Positions 22,590 to 33,496 of a DNA stretch of 64,000 bases are shown in pieces. The stretch comes from Actinostola sp. cb2023. Lineage: Eukaryota > Cnidaria > Anthozoa > Actiniaria > Actinostolidae. Location: contig JAUJYZ010001292.1 of the NCBI GenBank assembly GCA_033675265.1, positions 372,001-436,000 of the forward strand. The letters are read 5' to 3'. The stretch's first letter is position 1. Every line of letters starts with the position of its first letter. Below the pieces are notes generated by a model. It did no database searches. It saw only the letters and a program-made list of their open reading frames with translations, and was not told the DNA's origin. The position numbers and the translations under genes are program-made.

Positions 22590-22975
22590 AGAGACGTTTT
22601 AGTCTCACTATTGAATATCTTATTTTAAAACAATTAGACTACAAAACGCGCCGAATTGACTATTTGACTCATATAAAAAAAAGAGAACGAGTAGTCTAAT
22701 TGTTTTAGTAGAAACCAACTAGCATACTACCTTCGAATTTATACCAATATTTATTGATTTGTTTTTGTTCAATATCACGCAATAGAATGAAATTATGCCG
22801 GTGTATTTATAGTTCACAGGTTTATGAAAACCACTCTATTTTAATTACTTGGATAGCGTTAATACTTCCTTAGTAGAGTCGTTTTAGTCTAACCTATTCA
22901 GTATAGTGAGATAAATTTAGCCAAGCAGCAAGGCCCGCATTGAGGGTTGACTAAAACGTCTATAGCGTACGAAAA
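22590..22975. repeat. Inverted repeats between the kinase and zinc-finger genes
   Basis: TAAAACAATTAGACTAC (22,626) and GTAGTCTAATTGTTTTA (22,692) form a hairpin, and GAGACGTTTTAGTC (22,591) has its inverse GACTAAAACGTCTA at 22,950. This convergent intergenic stretch is AT-rich and otherwise non-coding. A role as shared transcription-termination sequence is possible but not shown. Confidence 0.6.
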
Positions 22976-22981
22976 TACTGT

Positions 22982-23792
22982 TTACAAATATATTTTATTT
23001 ACGAAGAATCTGAAAGATAATTTACCAAAATGAGACTTATATAAGTTGGGCCACCATTGGATTTCAAACTCCCTTGTTCGTCTTCCTTCTCCTTCACCAA
23101 TGACGATGGAACTCCGTATCTTTGGCTTTGCTTGGGAGACCCCACGGGGCTGTTGTGCACGATGTCGTGCTGCTTCAAGAGCAGCAAGAGGGTCGTCTTC
23201 TTCATAAGGGTCGCACTCGACTAAGCGGTGATCGGTATCATAAGCGGCATTAATATTGATAGCCACTTCCGTTTGTTCATTTAGGAAGTCAGTGAAAACA
23301 TCCTCGTCATAAATTCTGTAGGCGATGCGGACTGCTTGCTTTTTCATGATCGGTTGCTTCAAGTGTTGACAGTTTCGGACGTTATAAACTGGAGGCGAAC
23401 CTATTTTCCAAATGATGTGGTTGAAATACGATTCTAGAGCTTGAAGAATATCGATTTTCACCCATTGACCTATAGAATGATATTATAGATGAGTTAATTC
23501 TTCCCTCTAACTATTTAAAAAGTCAGCGTTAAAGCTACGTACCTCCTACTTTTGGGTAATGAACACCATTTACTCGTTCGGCTACACAGGATAAAAAGGC
23601 CAAATAATTCTTGTATGATTGTTTACGTATTTTTCTTGGCACTGGTAAGGAAATCTGATTGGCACTCGCATCAAAGAAGATGCACGAGTTTGATACTTTG
23701 CCATGGCTTTTCAAAGTATGCCTACCAAGGGATCGGCTATTGGTGAACTTTCTGTTACAAATGCTACAGTGAGTTGAGCAAGATTTAGACAT
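22982..23792 (-). CDS. Two-exon C2H2 zinc-finger protein of the TTAA element
   Basis: Exon 1 (23,543-23,792) starts MSKSCSTHCSICNRKF and continues SRSLGRHTLKSHG, one C2H2 finger (C-x2-C-x12-H-x4-H). Donor GTACGT at 23,542; acceptor TTCTATAG ends at 23,470; exon 2 is 22,982-23,469. The split Gly codon fits, giving 245 residues. Exon 2 encodes YFNHIIWKIGSPPVYNVRN, an acidic stretch (ECDPYEEDDPLAALEAARHR) and EFEIQWWPNLYKSHF. No known family was recognised beyond the finger. Convergent to the kinase gene, with its start close to the right inverted repeat. A DNA-binding partner of the transposase is a plausible role, by inference only. The frame is intact. Confidence 0.7.
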
Positions 23793-24600
23793 CGTACTTT
23801 TACGCTACAATAGAAGTAATAAACGCCAAGCTGAAACCACGCGTTAGTAAAATGTCACTGTTTAAAACGGAAGTGTAAACAGACAACCACAGCCAATAAG
23901 AAAACGGATAATAGAAAGGCACATCCGGAATATACCAAGAGACTAAAAATAACCATATAGCGCGACACTATATAAATAATGCTTTGTTGATAATAATGTT
24001 GCCGTTTTATTGCCGCTCGAGCACTTCTTTCTAACTGCAATTATATCCGCCTTGCGAAATGAACTCACCTCACGCGAACAGAGTCTACAGACAAATACAC
24101 CACTGAACTAAAAGAAAAGCCGAAAATAACAAAACAACTATATCACAGGGACAAGTAAATATTTGTTTATAAAGTTTATAAACTTGTCGTTCAAAAGGTT
24201 TTGAAGAATCAATCATCTCAAAATCACAATGTATTTAAAGCGCTAAAGAATTCGAAGTTGCAGGCACTTTTAGAAAGCCGCTATAAAAAGTCAATGTTCG
24301 TCTCTAGCCGTTTTCGTTAATCAAATACTCAGAGCATAGACTATGCTATTCATTGGGATATTATAATCATAAGTGAGCTGCAGGGAATGGCTGACCAAGA
24401 GACCATATAAATACTACTTAGTATTATGGTCTCTTGCTGAAATATAGCAGTCGTATTCTTCTTACTTGTGTTTATCTAGTAATCTCTTTACATGACAGGC
24501 TTTCTTTATCATGATACAGGGTGATTAAAGAGTTGTGACGTTTTAACACTTGCCTAACACTATTTTGACATATGATTGAGTGAAATAATGGTCCCCCAGG
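23793..24600. other. Non-coding spacer and probable promoter of the zinc-finger gene
   Basis: No convincing coding frame. A short hairpin lies at 24,398-24,437 (AAGAGACCATA...TATGGTCTCTT). The rest is AT-rich and unremarkable up to the inverted repeat. Confidence 0.5.
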
Positions 24601-24924
24601 ACAATTTTTTTCTCTGGGCTTAGCTCCTCGTGTCTAAAAAACCAAATATCTCCTCAACAAATGCGTTTATCGGAAATCGGAGACACGGTTTTTTAAAAAT
24701 CGATTGAATTCCCGCATGCAAAATTATCTTTGAACAAGGCCAGTCGAATTTTCTAAAATGTGCAATAACAAAAAATATTTACAAAATAGGAAATAATCTC
24801 CATCATATTTAGAATCTGCATTTATTCAGCTTTAAGAAAATGTATACTTTTATACATGTTGGACGAGTGGTTAGCGCGCTACGCGGCTTTCAGTGAACAG
24901 TGGTCACGAAGGTCCCCTGGTACC
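24600..24924 (-). repeat. Right terminal inverted repeat of the TTAA element
   Basis: Inverse of 9,704-9,990; outer end ...CCCCTGGTACC followed by TTAA at 24,925-24,928. Contains GACGAGTGGTTAGCGCGCTA, the tRNA-like stretch. Confidence 0.92.
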
Positions 24925-24946
24925 TTAAAATATATGTTGTGGTATA

Positions 24947-25106
24947 ATAATGTATTATTTGTTCCACTTTTAGGACATCATTTTACCCTCATAATGTACA
25001 TCCTGTCAGTTAAATCCAACCAAAACACATAACTTACCCACCATAAAACCCTAAACCTAACATACATGTATGAATTATGTCCTATAAACCAGTGGAACAA
25101 ATAGAT
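24947..25106. mobile_element. MITE, ATTTGTTCCAC ends
   Basis: TATTTGTTCCACTTTTAGGA and its inverse CCTATAAACCAGTGGAACAA bound about 160 bp of non-coding sequence. Confidence 0.65.
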
Positions 25107-25311
25107 ATTGGTTACATCACAAACTTTCTAGGTATACTTTTTGTACAGTTTTAGTTCGATTTGGTACTGTTTATTATTACTGGAAATACAAAGCAATTGT
25201 AGGACAAAACTAGAAGACTGTGTAATGTTGTTGTTTGGTCAATTATAGCCATATTTTGAGGTCCCAATCTGGACATAAAAAAATACTATGGTCACTACCG
25301 ACCATACTTCA

Positions 25312-25473
25312 CTATTAAAGTGATTTTACATTGCCTGTGAAAAAAATAGTGACACTAAATAGTTAGTAGTAGACACAATTACTGTACACTGTGCTTGTTT
25401 GTTCTGTGTGGACTGTGTTACTATTAAGTATACATCTTTTTTTCATGGGCCAAGTAAAATCACTCTAACCACT
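25312..25473. mobile_element. MITE, AGTGATTTTAC ends
   Basis: TTAAAGTGATTTTACATTGC and its inverse AAGTAAAATCACTCTAA are the ends; a TTAA duplication is likely, with one base changed on the right. It overlaps the 3' end of the integrase gene slightly. Confidence 0.6.
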
Positions 25474-26867
25474 AAAATAGATCACGAAGGCCGAGGTACA
25501 GATCAACACCATAGGAATCGCTGAACTGTAAAGGATCTATTGCAGATATAACTGACGTCTGCCTGTCTGTGAATGTAACTGTAGTGTCTGGAACATCCAC
25601 TTGTTGTATATCAAAACCATTAGGGGCTGGACCTTGTGGATCAATTCCATAATCATTTAGGTCTATTGGATCCTCATTATAAGCAGCAATACTGGAATGG
25701 CACCACAGCTGATAAGGTGACCAGTTATGCTCTGTACGCAAAGGGTGATGATTGTGAGCCTCAGAATATTCCATCAGTGCTTTATTTATTCGTGGAGTAA
25801 AAATGTAATGTAGACAAAAAAGATCCCAATCATCTGTTGGACTTAGTTGACTACAATCTTCTAACATATAAAACAGTGAATAGTACAAGGCACAAGCACA
25901 CCTGAAAACATCCCTCCATAGTCTCTCTATTCGTTGATTATGAGTTGAACTACCAGCAATGTGACTCCCCCTGTTTAAGCCTTTAACAATAAACATTGCA
26001 TAAGCAACATCCACATTTTCTCCTCCTTTGTCGGATCTCACACGAGAGGGCCATCCATATCTTTATGTTGCTTGCATAAAACACTCGCTAACAGTTGATG
26101 CACGATTGTTATTGGAGCATTTTAAAAATACAACAAGGCGTGTAAAGCCATCGATTCCCCCATGGATGACTAATCTCCACCTGATAAAACAATGCAGCCC
26201 ATCTATGTGCCACTCTTTGAATGGTATGTAATTCTCTTACGAAACTGTGTATTGGATCAGTGCGCAACAGTGATTCTCTCACTCTTTTCCTGGTTATGTG
26301 TATACCCAAACTTCGCATATGACCTGTTATCATTCTTAATCCACAGGTAGGATAATTTGTTGTCAGGCGATGCATTACATCATCAAGGTCACTGTCTGAT
26401 ATTTGAGAATACCTCTCTCTCTTTTTGCAAATATTGAATTCCTCACACCTTCTGTAAAGAGTTCTTCTGCTGATTAACAATGTTTGAGAGATTTGGTCCA
26501 TGGTTCGTCCAACAGATATAAGGAATTCCACCTGGTCTGGGTTGATGGGGATAAGTGGTCTCCCCCTATTACCATTATGATTATTCTGACGCGTTGTCGC
26601 TTCAAAAGTAGGTTGGGGTAAGGACCTTACCTCTAGTTTATATAGTTTATGCACCCAATGCTGTAAAACACGACTCAGTAAAGACAGAAGATCATTTTGT
26701 CGAAGATTCCCAGCATTCTGACTGTTAACTTGTTGCAATACTGTAATGCAATTCTGAAGGCTATTCACAATTCTTAAAACAAAACCTGTATCTTGGATAT
26801 CATTGTAGATTGCACACTGCTGCAAAATAGAATCGACTGATTCCAGAAACGAACTGAACTCTGTCAT
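25472..26867 (-). pseudogene. Integrase-core (DDE/rve) transposase of the outer element, frame-broken
   Basis: Starts with MTEFSSFLESVDSILQQCAI at 26,867. An HTH-like segment (GRTMDQISQTLLISRRTLYR, about residues 120-140) is followed by SDLDDVMHRLTTNYPTCGLR. Core residues are visible in three pieces: [12 protein letters not shown] (first Asp, in a second frame near 26,200), [11 protein letters not shown] (second Asp, 26,040) and [17 protein letters not shown] (catalytic Glu, 25,930). The tail has [18 protein letters not shown]. This family is widespread in cnidarian and fish genomes, from memory. One frameshift near 26,230 and one TAA near 26,070 disrupt the frame. The gene reads inward from the right minisatellite terminus, so it is the natural transposase candidate for the outer element. 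Confidence 0.75.
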
Positions 26868-27124
26868 ACTTTAACAACTACATGTACATGTACAGAAACA
26901 TGTACAGTAAGAACCAGAACGATATGGCTACCATTTTCGTTCCCAGAGCCCACTCGTCATTTACAAACCATGCTACTCCGAATGGACTGGGTATCAGGAA
27001 AGCTCACAAATGAGCATTACATACATTGGTACTTGCAAGGGTTACACTCGTTCTCAGTAATACGCACCGAAAGGTACATTTGTCTAGGTGACAAAGTTGT
27101 TTTTTTTTTTGATTTTTGAAACTT
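26868..27124. promoter_or_regulatory. Upstream region of the integrase gene
   Basis: About 250 bp without coding signal between the integrase start and the terminal minisatellite. A promoter is expected here from position only; ACATGTACATGTACAG repeats occur at 26,880. Confidence 0.3.
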
Positions 27125-28056
27125 AGCTCTAGCCATTGGAGATTTAGCGATGGAAACTTCGCACTAGAGATTTTAATAGCACTAGCGATTGGTATTCAGC
27201 ACTAACGATTGGAGATTTAGCGCTAGCGATTGGTATTCAGCACTAGCGATTGGAGATTTAGTGCTAGCTATTGATATTTTTGCACTAACGATTGGAGATT
27301 TAGCACTAGCGATTGGTATTCAGCACTAGCGATTGGAGATTTAGCACTAGCGATTGGTATTCAGCACTAGCGATTGGAGATTTAGCACTAGCGATTGGTA
27401 TTCAGCACTAGCGATTGGTAACTAGCGATTGGTATTCAGCACTAGCGATTGGAGATTTAGCACTAGCGATTGGTATTCAGCACTAGCGATTGGCATTCAG
27501 CACTAGCGATTGGTATTCAGTCAGCACTAGCGATTGGTATTCAGCACTAACGATTGGTATTCAGCACTAACGATTGGAGATTTAGCACTAACGATTGGTA
27601 TTCAGCACTAGCGATTGGAGATTTAGCACTAGCGATTGGTATTCAGAACTAGCGATTGGTATTCAGCACTAGCGATTGGTATTCAGCACTAGCGATTGGA
27701 GATTTAGCACTAGCGATTGGTATTCAGCACTAGCGATTGGAGATTTAGCACTAGCGATTGGTATTCAGCACTAGCGATTGGAGATTCAGCACTAGCGATT
27801 GGAGATTTAGCGCTAGCGATTGGTATTCAGCACTAGCGATTGGAGATTTAGCGCTAGCGATTGATATTTTTGCACTAACGATTGGAGATTTAGCACTAGC
27901 GATTGGTATTCAGCACTAGCGATTGGAGATTTAGCACTAGCGATTGGTATTCAGCACTAGCGATTGAAGATTCAGCAATAGCGATTGGTATTCAGCACTA
28001 ACGATTGGAGATTTAGCACTAACGATTGGTATTTTTGGCACAAAGGGCTCTCCATA
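27125..28056 (-). repeat. Right inverted terminus with long minisatellite
   Basis: About 44 units of AGCACTAGCGATTGGTATTC / AGCACTAGCGATTGGAGATTT (inverse of the left array), with variant CACTAACG and a decayed inner edge (27,125-27,200). The outer tip GGCACAAAGGGCTCTCCATA matches the left tip. Confidence 0.9.
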
Positions 28057-28062
28057 CACATT

Positions 28063-28152
28063 AGGACACTGTCTTGGGAGGACATCGAAATCAAAGATTG
28101 TTGCCTTCAGAGTTCTGTCCTTGTTCCACCTATACCAAAACCATAGAGCCAT
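28063..28152 (-). CDS. Possible host exon next to the element insertion
   Basis: On the minus strand an ATG at 28,152 opens MALWFWYRWNKDRTLKATIF then DFDVLPRQCPN; this reaches the CACATT target-site duplication. Past the reconstructed empty site the frame soon meets a TGA, so the exon may end at an AAT|GTGAAG donor. Unrecognised; could be part of the gene whose other exons are at 28,602 and in the left flank. Confidence 0.3.
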
Positions 28153-28232
28153 TTATTATTGGTATATTATTTGACTAACACTGGCACAGTGAGTACCACT
28201 AAGTACTTAAGCGTATATGTAAGCTTAATATT

Positions 28233-28410
28233 ATATTGTTATAAATATAAAGGAAATTATGGCAACGTTTCGGTGTCGGCTAGGCACCATTATCAAGCGA
28301 AATGAGTTGAAAGTCAGTGTCATCAATTAAGAGTATAACAGTAAATTAGCATAACACTAAGGTCGACACCGAAACGTCGCCATAATTTCCTTTATATTTA
28401 TAACATTATG
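28233..28410. repeat. Inverted repeat with CCGAAACGT core
   Basis: AAATATAAAGGAAATTATGG plus CAACGTTTCGGTGTCG is inverted at 28,360-28,410 as CGACACCGAAACGTCGCCAT plus AATTTCC. The GACACCGAAACGT motif resembles Penelope-like-element terminal sequence; no associated reverse transcriptase was found. Confidence 0.6.
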
Positions 28411-28601
28411 TACATCTAAATCGTTACTTATAGTATTATATTGTTAGTTATGTGCATTTAAGCTTATTAAGACTTATACATAAGTAAGCTTATTGATTTA
28501 GTCAACTCGAGATTATAAGGAGCGACTTTTTCAACATATTGACTTCAAAACAAGAAAAGGCTGATGTTATGACTTCAATTTACGTATAAAATATAACTTA
28601 C

Positions 28602-28721
28602 CGTTACTTCACAGCTGCTTAGGATTTTCAGAAGAACAGGAGACCTGTGATCCTTCAAAATATCCCGCAAAACCGACTGATCGTAGCCGTAGGTGAAGAA
28701 ACAAATCCTGCTTTCCGTCAT
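28602..28721 (-). CDS. Possible first exon, unrecognised gene
   Basis: ATG at 28,721, 40 codons starting MTESRICFFTYGYDQSVLRD and ending at a consensus donor (ACG|GTAAGT). Outside the giant element; may be exon 1 of the interrupted minus-strand gene. No domain recognised. Confidence 0.35.
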
Positions 28722-28979
28722 TTTCTCAGGGAAACTTATACGTTCCAGTACGATATTCACCTCTATTCACAGCTTTCAAGGGAAACGTTTTCGGTGTATT
28801 CTACGTCGACATAATGAAGAAATATATATGTTTTCCATTGAAAACACAGTCTCTCAGAGCTACTACCTCCAAGAAATCAACGACCGAATGATAAGGTTAT
28901 TATTATTATTATTAAGGTCACGTGACACGAAAAATTTATAACATAGTTCATTCGCAAAGGATTATGGGATAGGCCTCGC

Positions 28980-29300
28980 ATCCTCCTTGCAGCTGTCCAT
29001 ACCACGCCTGGAGTTAACAGTCACAACTTTTGCAGTACGACTCGGCAAGATTATCCTCAAGGAGCTTGATACACGCATCGATCAATCATAGTTTTGGACA
29101 TATAGTACTGCCATACTGTCCTTTGTACACAGCAACACGTCAAAATTCCACATCTTTGTGTATCAGTAGCTGATACATGATTACACACATTACCAATACA
29201 GTGGAGATCCTGCTGACGTGACATTGAGAGGATCCACTGTGGATAACCTGCTACATGACGAACGTTGGCTAAAAGGTCCTAGTTTCTTGTAGAACAAGCG
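28980..29300 (+). pseudogene. BEL/Pao pol fossil (RNase H region)
   Basis: The plus strand reads SIPRLELTVTTFAVRLGKII, then a decayed equivalent of the TDSTTVL / RFKVFV region, then DPADVTLRGSTVDNLLHDER and WLKGPSFL. These match in order the RNase H and connection segment of the BEL element at 40.5-40.8 kb (IPRLELTAATVSVRI, NPADDASRG, WLVGPAFLW). It has stops (for example the TAG at 29,088-29,090 and another at 29,167) and no LTRs, so it is an old fragment. Confidence 0.75.
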
Positions 29301-29544
29301 TAAAGAATGGCCCACCTGTCCAGTTGCACTCAAGCACATTATCAGACAAAGATCATGAAGTAAAATCCCAAGTCCATGATCAAGACAACAGCGTACATCT
29401 GATTGATCGTTTTTTCCTATGGTTCTCTTTGTGGAATAAGGTAAAAAGAGCACATGGATAGCTCCTACATCCAAGGAAGAACGATGTAAAGTATCAAATA
29501 TGATTACTGTGGATGAATTTCAAGACGATCCTGGAAGATCCTGA

Positions 29545-29682
29545 CAGTCCATCATGACAAAGAGCTGTCAAACATTGTTACGCTTGCACAGATATGCATG
29601 ACACTGCCACTCCACACAGCAGAATGCGAGAGAACATTTTCAGAGCAAAAGTTAATTTTGACTAAACCAAGTTTGTAATAGA
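29545..29682 (+). pseudogene. hAT transposase C-terminal dimerisation fragment
   Basis: Reads LSNIVTLAQICMTLPLHTAE then CERTFSEQKLILTK before a stop. The LPLHTA-x-CER-x-FS motif is typical of the hAT C-terminal dimerisation region. Only about 45 codons remain. Confidence 0.7.
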
Positions 29683-29839
29683 AGGGGAGAAATAGGTAAA
29701 AAGTACTAAAGATGACAATGGTGATATCAAAAGGGGAGAACCTATGGCTCATGGATTTAGTTGAACAAATAAACGAATCATCTGGATGTTCAACCATTGA
29801 TTGTAATGGTATGTCAAATTGAAAAGAAAGAACCAATGT

Positions 29840-31020
29840 TTTACAAATGTTCTTGTAGTGTTATCGGTGTTGTAGTTTTACTTACAACCATTTATGTGTA
29901 AGAATGATATATTTTTCCCTAATTTGTTTACCAATCTCTCAAACTTATAGCTCACTTGCTATTACTAAGACCTTTTGGTAACATTATACACGATCTACCA
30001 ATATAAATGAAAAGATGTGCAAACCTTTACCTGCAACAGTTGCTGCCTGCCTGAAAATCAATTTCCAAGGTTCGCACTTGTCGAAGGATCAAAAAAACAG
30101 TTGTAGGACTTGCACTTGGTGTGGCATTTTTTATCTCTGGACATGGATTTGCGAAATTTGATGACACTCAGGCAGATTTTAAGTATTAGTGCTCTGCAGG
30201 GTTTTCAATAAGAGCCGGCGGCCGGCGAAACTTGCCGACTACTCCACTTTAATTCGCCGCCTACTTTGATTGAAAAATTGTCCACAATTTCGGAATAATG
30301 CAAGAAAAATTCATGAAAGAACATGTCAAGATTAAGTTACAAACTTGCCTGAATTTTGAGTAATTTCACAGTGAATCGCGATCGACAACATATCGCTGAG
30401 CAGCCTTGCATTGGCTGAGAACAGTGGGGTCTGGACGCGAAAGCAGTACAACGCATGCATAAATTTGCATGTGGTCTGGTTAAAGTCAGTCATGCATGGC
30501 AAGGTCAAAGGTTTGTTTTAATAATCACATGCATGATATGTTCGAGAAGAAAAAGAGAAAACCGATATCCATATTGGAGACATTCCAGCCACAAAAGCGA
30601 ACAAGAAATGAGACCAGGTGATGTCCTTTGTCTTCAATTACGACATTTTTAAACAGGTTTCAACTGGAGAAGAAGAAAAAACATTGGATAAATATTATTC
30701 AAGTAAAATATATTCTTAAGTAAAAATGCATATATTTAATTCCGAGTTTAAACGAAAGCAATGCCAATGGTAACTTGCGATCAAACCTTTTGTTATCAGT
30801 AAATGCAGAAAGTGTTTTCGTATTTTGAGGAAGGGAAACAATCATGTTCACAGCAGCCATATGGGCAAACATCTCACCAACTGCATTTCCGGTGAATTGG
30901 TGCACGCCATGTGAATGGCTAATGATATAAGAACTTGCTGCAGTACAAAAGAAAAAGAAAACTGTTATACAGTTTCTTTGTGGTGAAATATTTTATTCCC
31001 GTTGATTTTAATATTAAAGA
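29840..31020. other. Intergenic, no gene recognised
   Basis: AT-rich. A GC-rich patch GAGCCGGCGGCCGGCGAAAC at 30,212 looks like part of a dispersed repeat. Short frames (30,455-30,652, 30,699-30,905) have no recognisable features. Confidence 0.6.
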
Positions 31021-31529
31021 ACTACAGTCAAACCTGTATTAAGTGGGCCTGTATTAAGTAGTCACTCTCTATTAAGCGGTCAGTTATAAAATTCCTGAAA
31101 TTTTCTCCTCATATTTACTGTAAATGTGACCTCTATAAGCGGTCACCTGTATTAAGTGGACGTGGTCACCCTTTCAAGGGGGTGTAGATAAAACGCGGAA
31201 ACGGACGGCGGACGCGGACGGCGGACGGCGGACGGACAATATTTTTTATTTTTAAAATAGAAAATGTAATTAATTAATTTTAACTTGAAATAACAAAAAA
31301 AAATAAAAAATAAAAAATAAATGGTAGAAGTACATAAAAGATGTAAACCGGAGAATTTTAAAAAAGGACTCTGTCAAAAAATTAAAATAATAATAATAAG
31401 ATCGCTCTACAGGATACCGCTATTCGGAATGCGCCTGTTCCAAGTTTCATACCTTACAGTACCAATTTCTGCAATATTTAGTATATTTTTAAGTAACGTT
31501 TTAAACAGAATCTTCTCGTTATCCCTCCA

Positions 31530-31695
31530 CGGCAGGAGCGTAGGCAGGGGATCCCAGGGTGCCTGATACGCCCTTCCTCTGGGCATGAGTCTACTCTTTA
31601 AATTTATATTTTGAAGAGGGGAGGACAGGGGATTTGGTGGTGAATGATGGAGTGTGACCCCTGGAAAATCCTGGCTACGCCCATGCACGGCACTG
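31530..31695. repeat. MITE-like insert, GCGTAGGCAGG ends
   Basis: CACGGCAGGAGCGTAGGCAG and the inverse-related CCTGGCTACGCCCATGCACG frame a 165-bp stretch inside the MULE. Arms are imperfect. Confidence 0.45.
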
Positions 31696-33496
31696 AGGCT
31701 CCGGTATCTGGATATAATAAACTGTCATGCCATTACGCGACTGACATGCCAGTATTGACACGCCTGCGGGATTTTAACCAATGGGGATTTCGCGTTGTGC
31801 AAGGGGGACCAAAGGGTTGTCCGCAGTGTACTACCATCCCATGGCGAACAATTTCATACACCATGGCCGCGAGCATGCGCAATGCTCACTCGTATTCAAC
31901 TACGGGTCACTTCAAAATTACAGAGAAAAACAGTGCATTTTCATTCAATATTTGTCGTACCTCTTATATCATTACGGTTCCTCAATCTCCACAAGTCCCA
32001 AATCATTCTTTCATACTTCGTCTCGCCCATGGTTAGTGTTTCTCTCACGTGGAATATGCCTAACATTGTTCCCAAGTCCGTTGAAAAATAGGTATAATTA
32101 GCTAAGCATCCGCCATACTGTCTTTGTAACTGACCCGAGATGCCGTACAGTTATTGTAGTTCAGAACATTTTTCAGGAGTTCGAGCTTCTTTCCACAAGT
32201 CTGATTCGAAAATTCAAGTGTCCATTTCAAATAACTCCTTATTAAAACCGCTGAAAATGTCCTCTTTGGTTGTTCCCAAATCGTTTACAACTTGGTAGTT
32301 TTTCGGTGATTATCCCATTGTTGTCCTTTTGGGTTTTTCCGTAGCGATAACTCTTGCGTTTGAAACACAATTGTGCGTTTGTGAACGATCTATTGGTAAG
32401 TTGAGTATTACAACCTTGTTACAGAAAGATCAAAGTTTCTGATGAAGTATGTTTTATGGAGATCGGCGTTACTATGGCAACGCTGAGAGAGAATTCCTCT
32501 TTTTACATATTCTCGATTTCTATAGATTCTAGGGGGTTATTTTTGGGAAATGTTCTTGTGATCTTATAGTGGGCATAATTGTCTCTAGTTCTAGTGAATA
32601 CAAGCAAATTATGTGAGAGCGTTTGTGAGATATCTTCGATGAAATGTTTTGAGTATATAATTCAAGCGTAAATAAAGTAATTAATTCAATCACCTGAAAT
32701 CCAAGTAAATCGGGCGTATCAAGTCAATTTTAGACTTGAATTGTTGTAATGATATTGAACTACTTTTCTGGAAAAGTTGAGAGAAATCGCTTGCAATGAT
32801 ATCGGAAAATGTGAGCTCAAGTCATACACGATGAGGTGTTTACTTTGCACTTATTGTCCACCATTCGTTCTATTTTTACTAAAAAAGTCATAATTAAAAA
32901 TACCTTTGGTAAATTTTGTTTAAAATTGACTATGCTCAAATTTAGATTGTAGCTGAGATGTTCTTGTAAAATCAAGCTCATTGAAACATTTTAAGGCCGC
33001 CAAATATAAGCTTCAAATCAGAACATTTTTCAACCAGTTTTAGTAGTTGTAAGTTGTTGATTCGTCATATGCAGCTCTTTTGTTCTAGTTTGGCACCTTC
33101 TCTTGTGCATTCCACCTTGCGAACACTCTTCCGAAATATGCTAATCTGCAGTATTATAATAACAATAGACAAAAATAAAAGCAATGTAATATCACACAAT
33201 CGCTCTAATTTTATGATAAAAGGCCAGTGTTTTCTTAGAATAAAAAGGTGTCATTTACGCGCCAGCAATGTCATCCGCTGACTGTATGAAATTGTTCGCC
33301 ATGTTTTCGCTCGCTCTGCTGGTGTGGATCCACTGTTTCCTTTTGCGATTCGTTGTCAGTACTGTCCCACTGTGAAAAAAACGCTCGAAGATTTCAAACT
33401 GTCGTTGTGCATATTAACTACATTGAAGGTAAGGACCATTTCATGTAAAACTTTTCAGATCAAACGATATGTGTAACTTTATATTCTGCACTATAG

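Larger units (their letters stand above)
9704..24924. mobile_element. 15.2-kb TTAA DNA transposon encoding transposase/Ulp1, kinase and zinc finger
   Basis: Both ends are GGTACCAGGGGACCTTCGTG reading inward, flanked by TTAA at 9,700-9,703 and 24,925-24,928. The terminal inverted repeats are about 280 bp and over 90% alike by eye (shared blocks include CTCGTCCAACATG, TTTTCTTAAAGCTGAATAAA, GGGAATTCAATCGATTT and CACGAGGAGCTAAG). Everything between is accounted for by three genes, one minisatellite and small nested MITEs. TTAA targets are used by Kolobok and piggyBac; ends starting GG rather than CC favour a Kolobok-like element, although the protein does not have an N-terminal THAP domain that I can see. 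The element sits inside the outer giant transposon. Confidence 0.92.
776..28056. mobile_element. Outer giant DNA transposon with minisatellite inverted termini
   Basis: The left end at 776 and the reverse complement of the right end at 28,056 are nearly identical for about 70 bp (TATGGAGAGCCCTTTGTGCC onward, one difference seen) and both pass straight into the same CCAATCGCTAGTGCT minisatellite. The flanks show an identical direct 6-mer, CACATT, at 770-775 and 28,057-28,062, as expected of a target-site duplication. Inside, a SAM/CUE/HECT gene starts after the left terminus and reads right; an integrase-core gene starts after the right terminus and reads left. Without the nested 15.2-kb TTAA element the unit is about 12.06 kb. 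Integrase-type transposases often give 4-6 bp duplications (Polinton, Ginger, IS3-like eukaryotic groups); I cannot assign the superfamily. Confidence 0.72.

Noticed and set aside
24840..24924. True tRNA gene in the inverted repeat
   Set aside because: Only an A-box-like stretch is convincing; no acceptor stem or anticodon arm could be folded by eye.
776..28056. Polinton/Maverick identity for the outer element
   Set aside because: A 6-bp duplication, tandem-repeat termini and an integrase fit, but no DNA polymerase B, packaging ATPase, adenoviral-type protease or capsid gene was seen.
28233..28410. Hammerhead ribozyme
   Set aside because: GAAAC and stem-like sequence are present, but a full CUGANGA core with three helices could not be placed.
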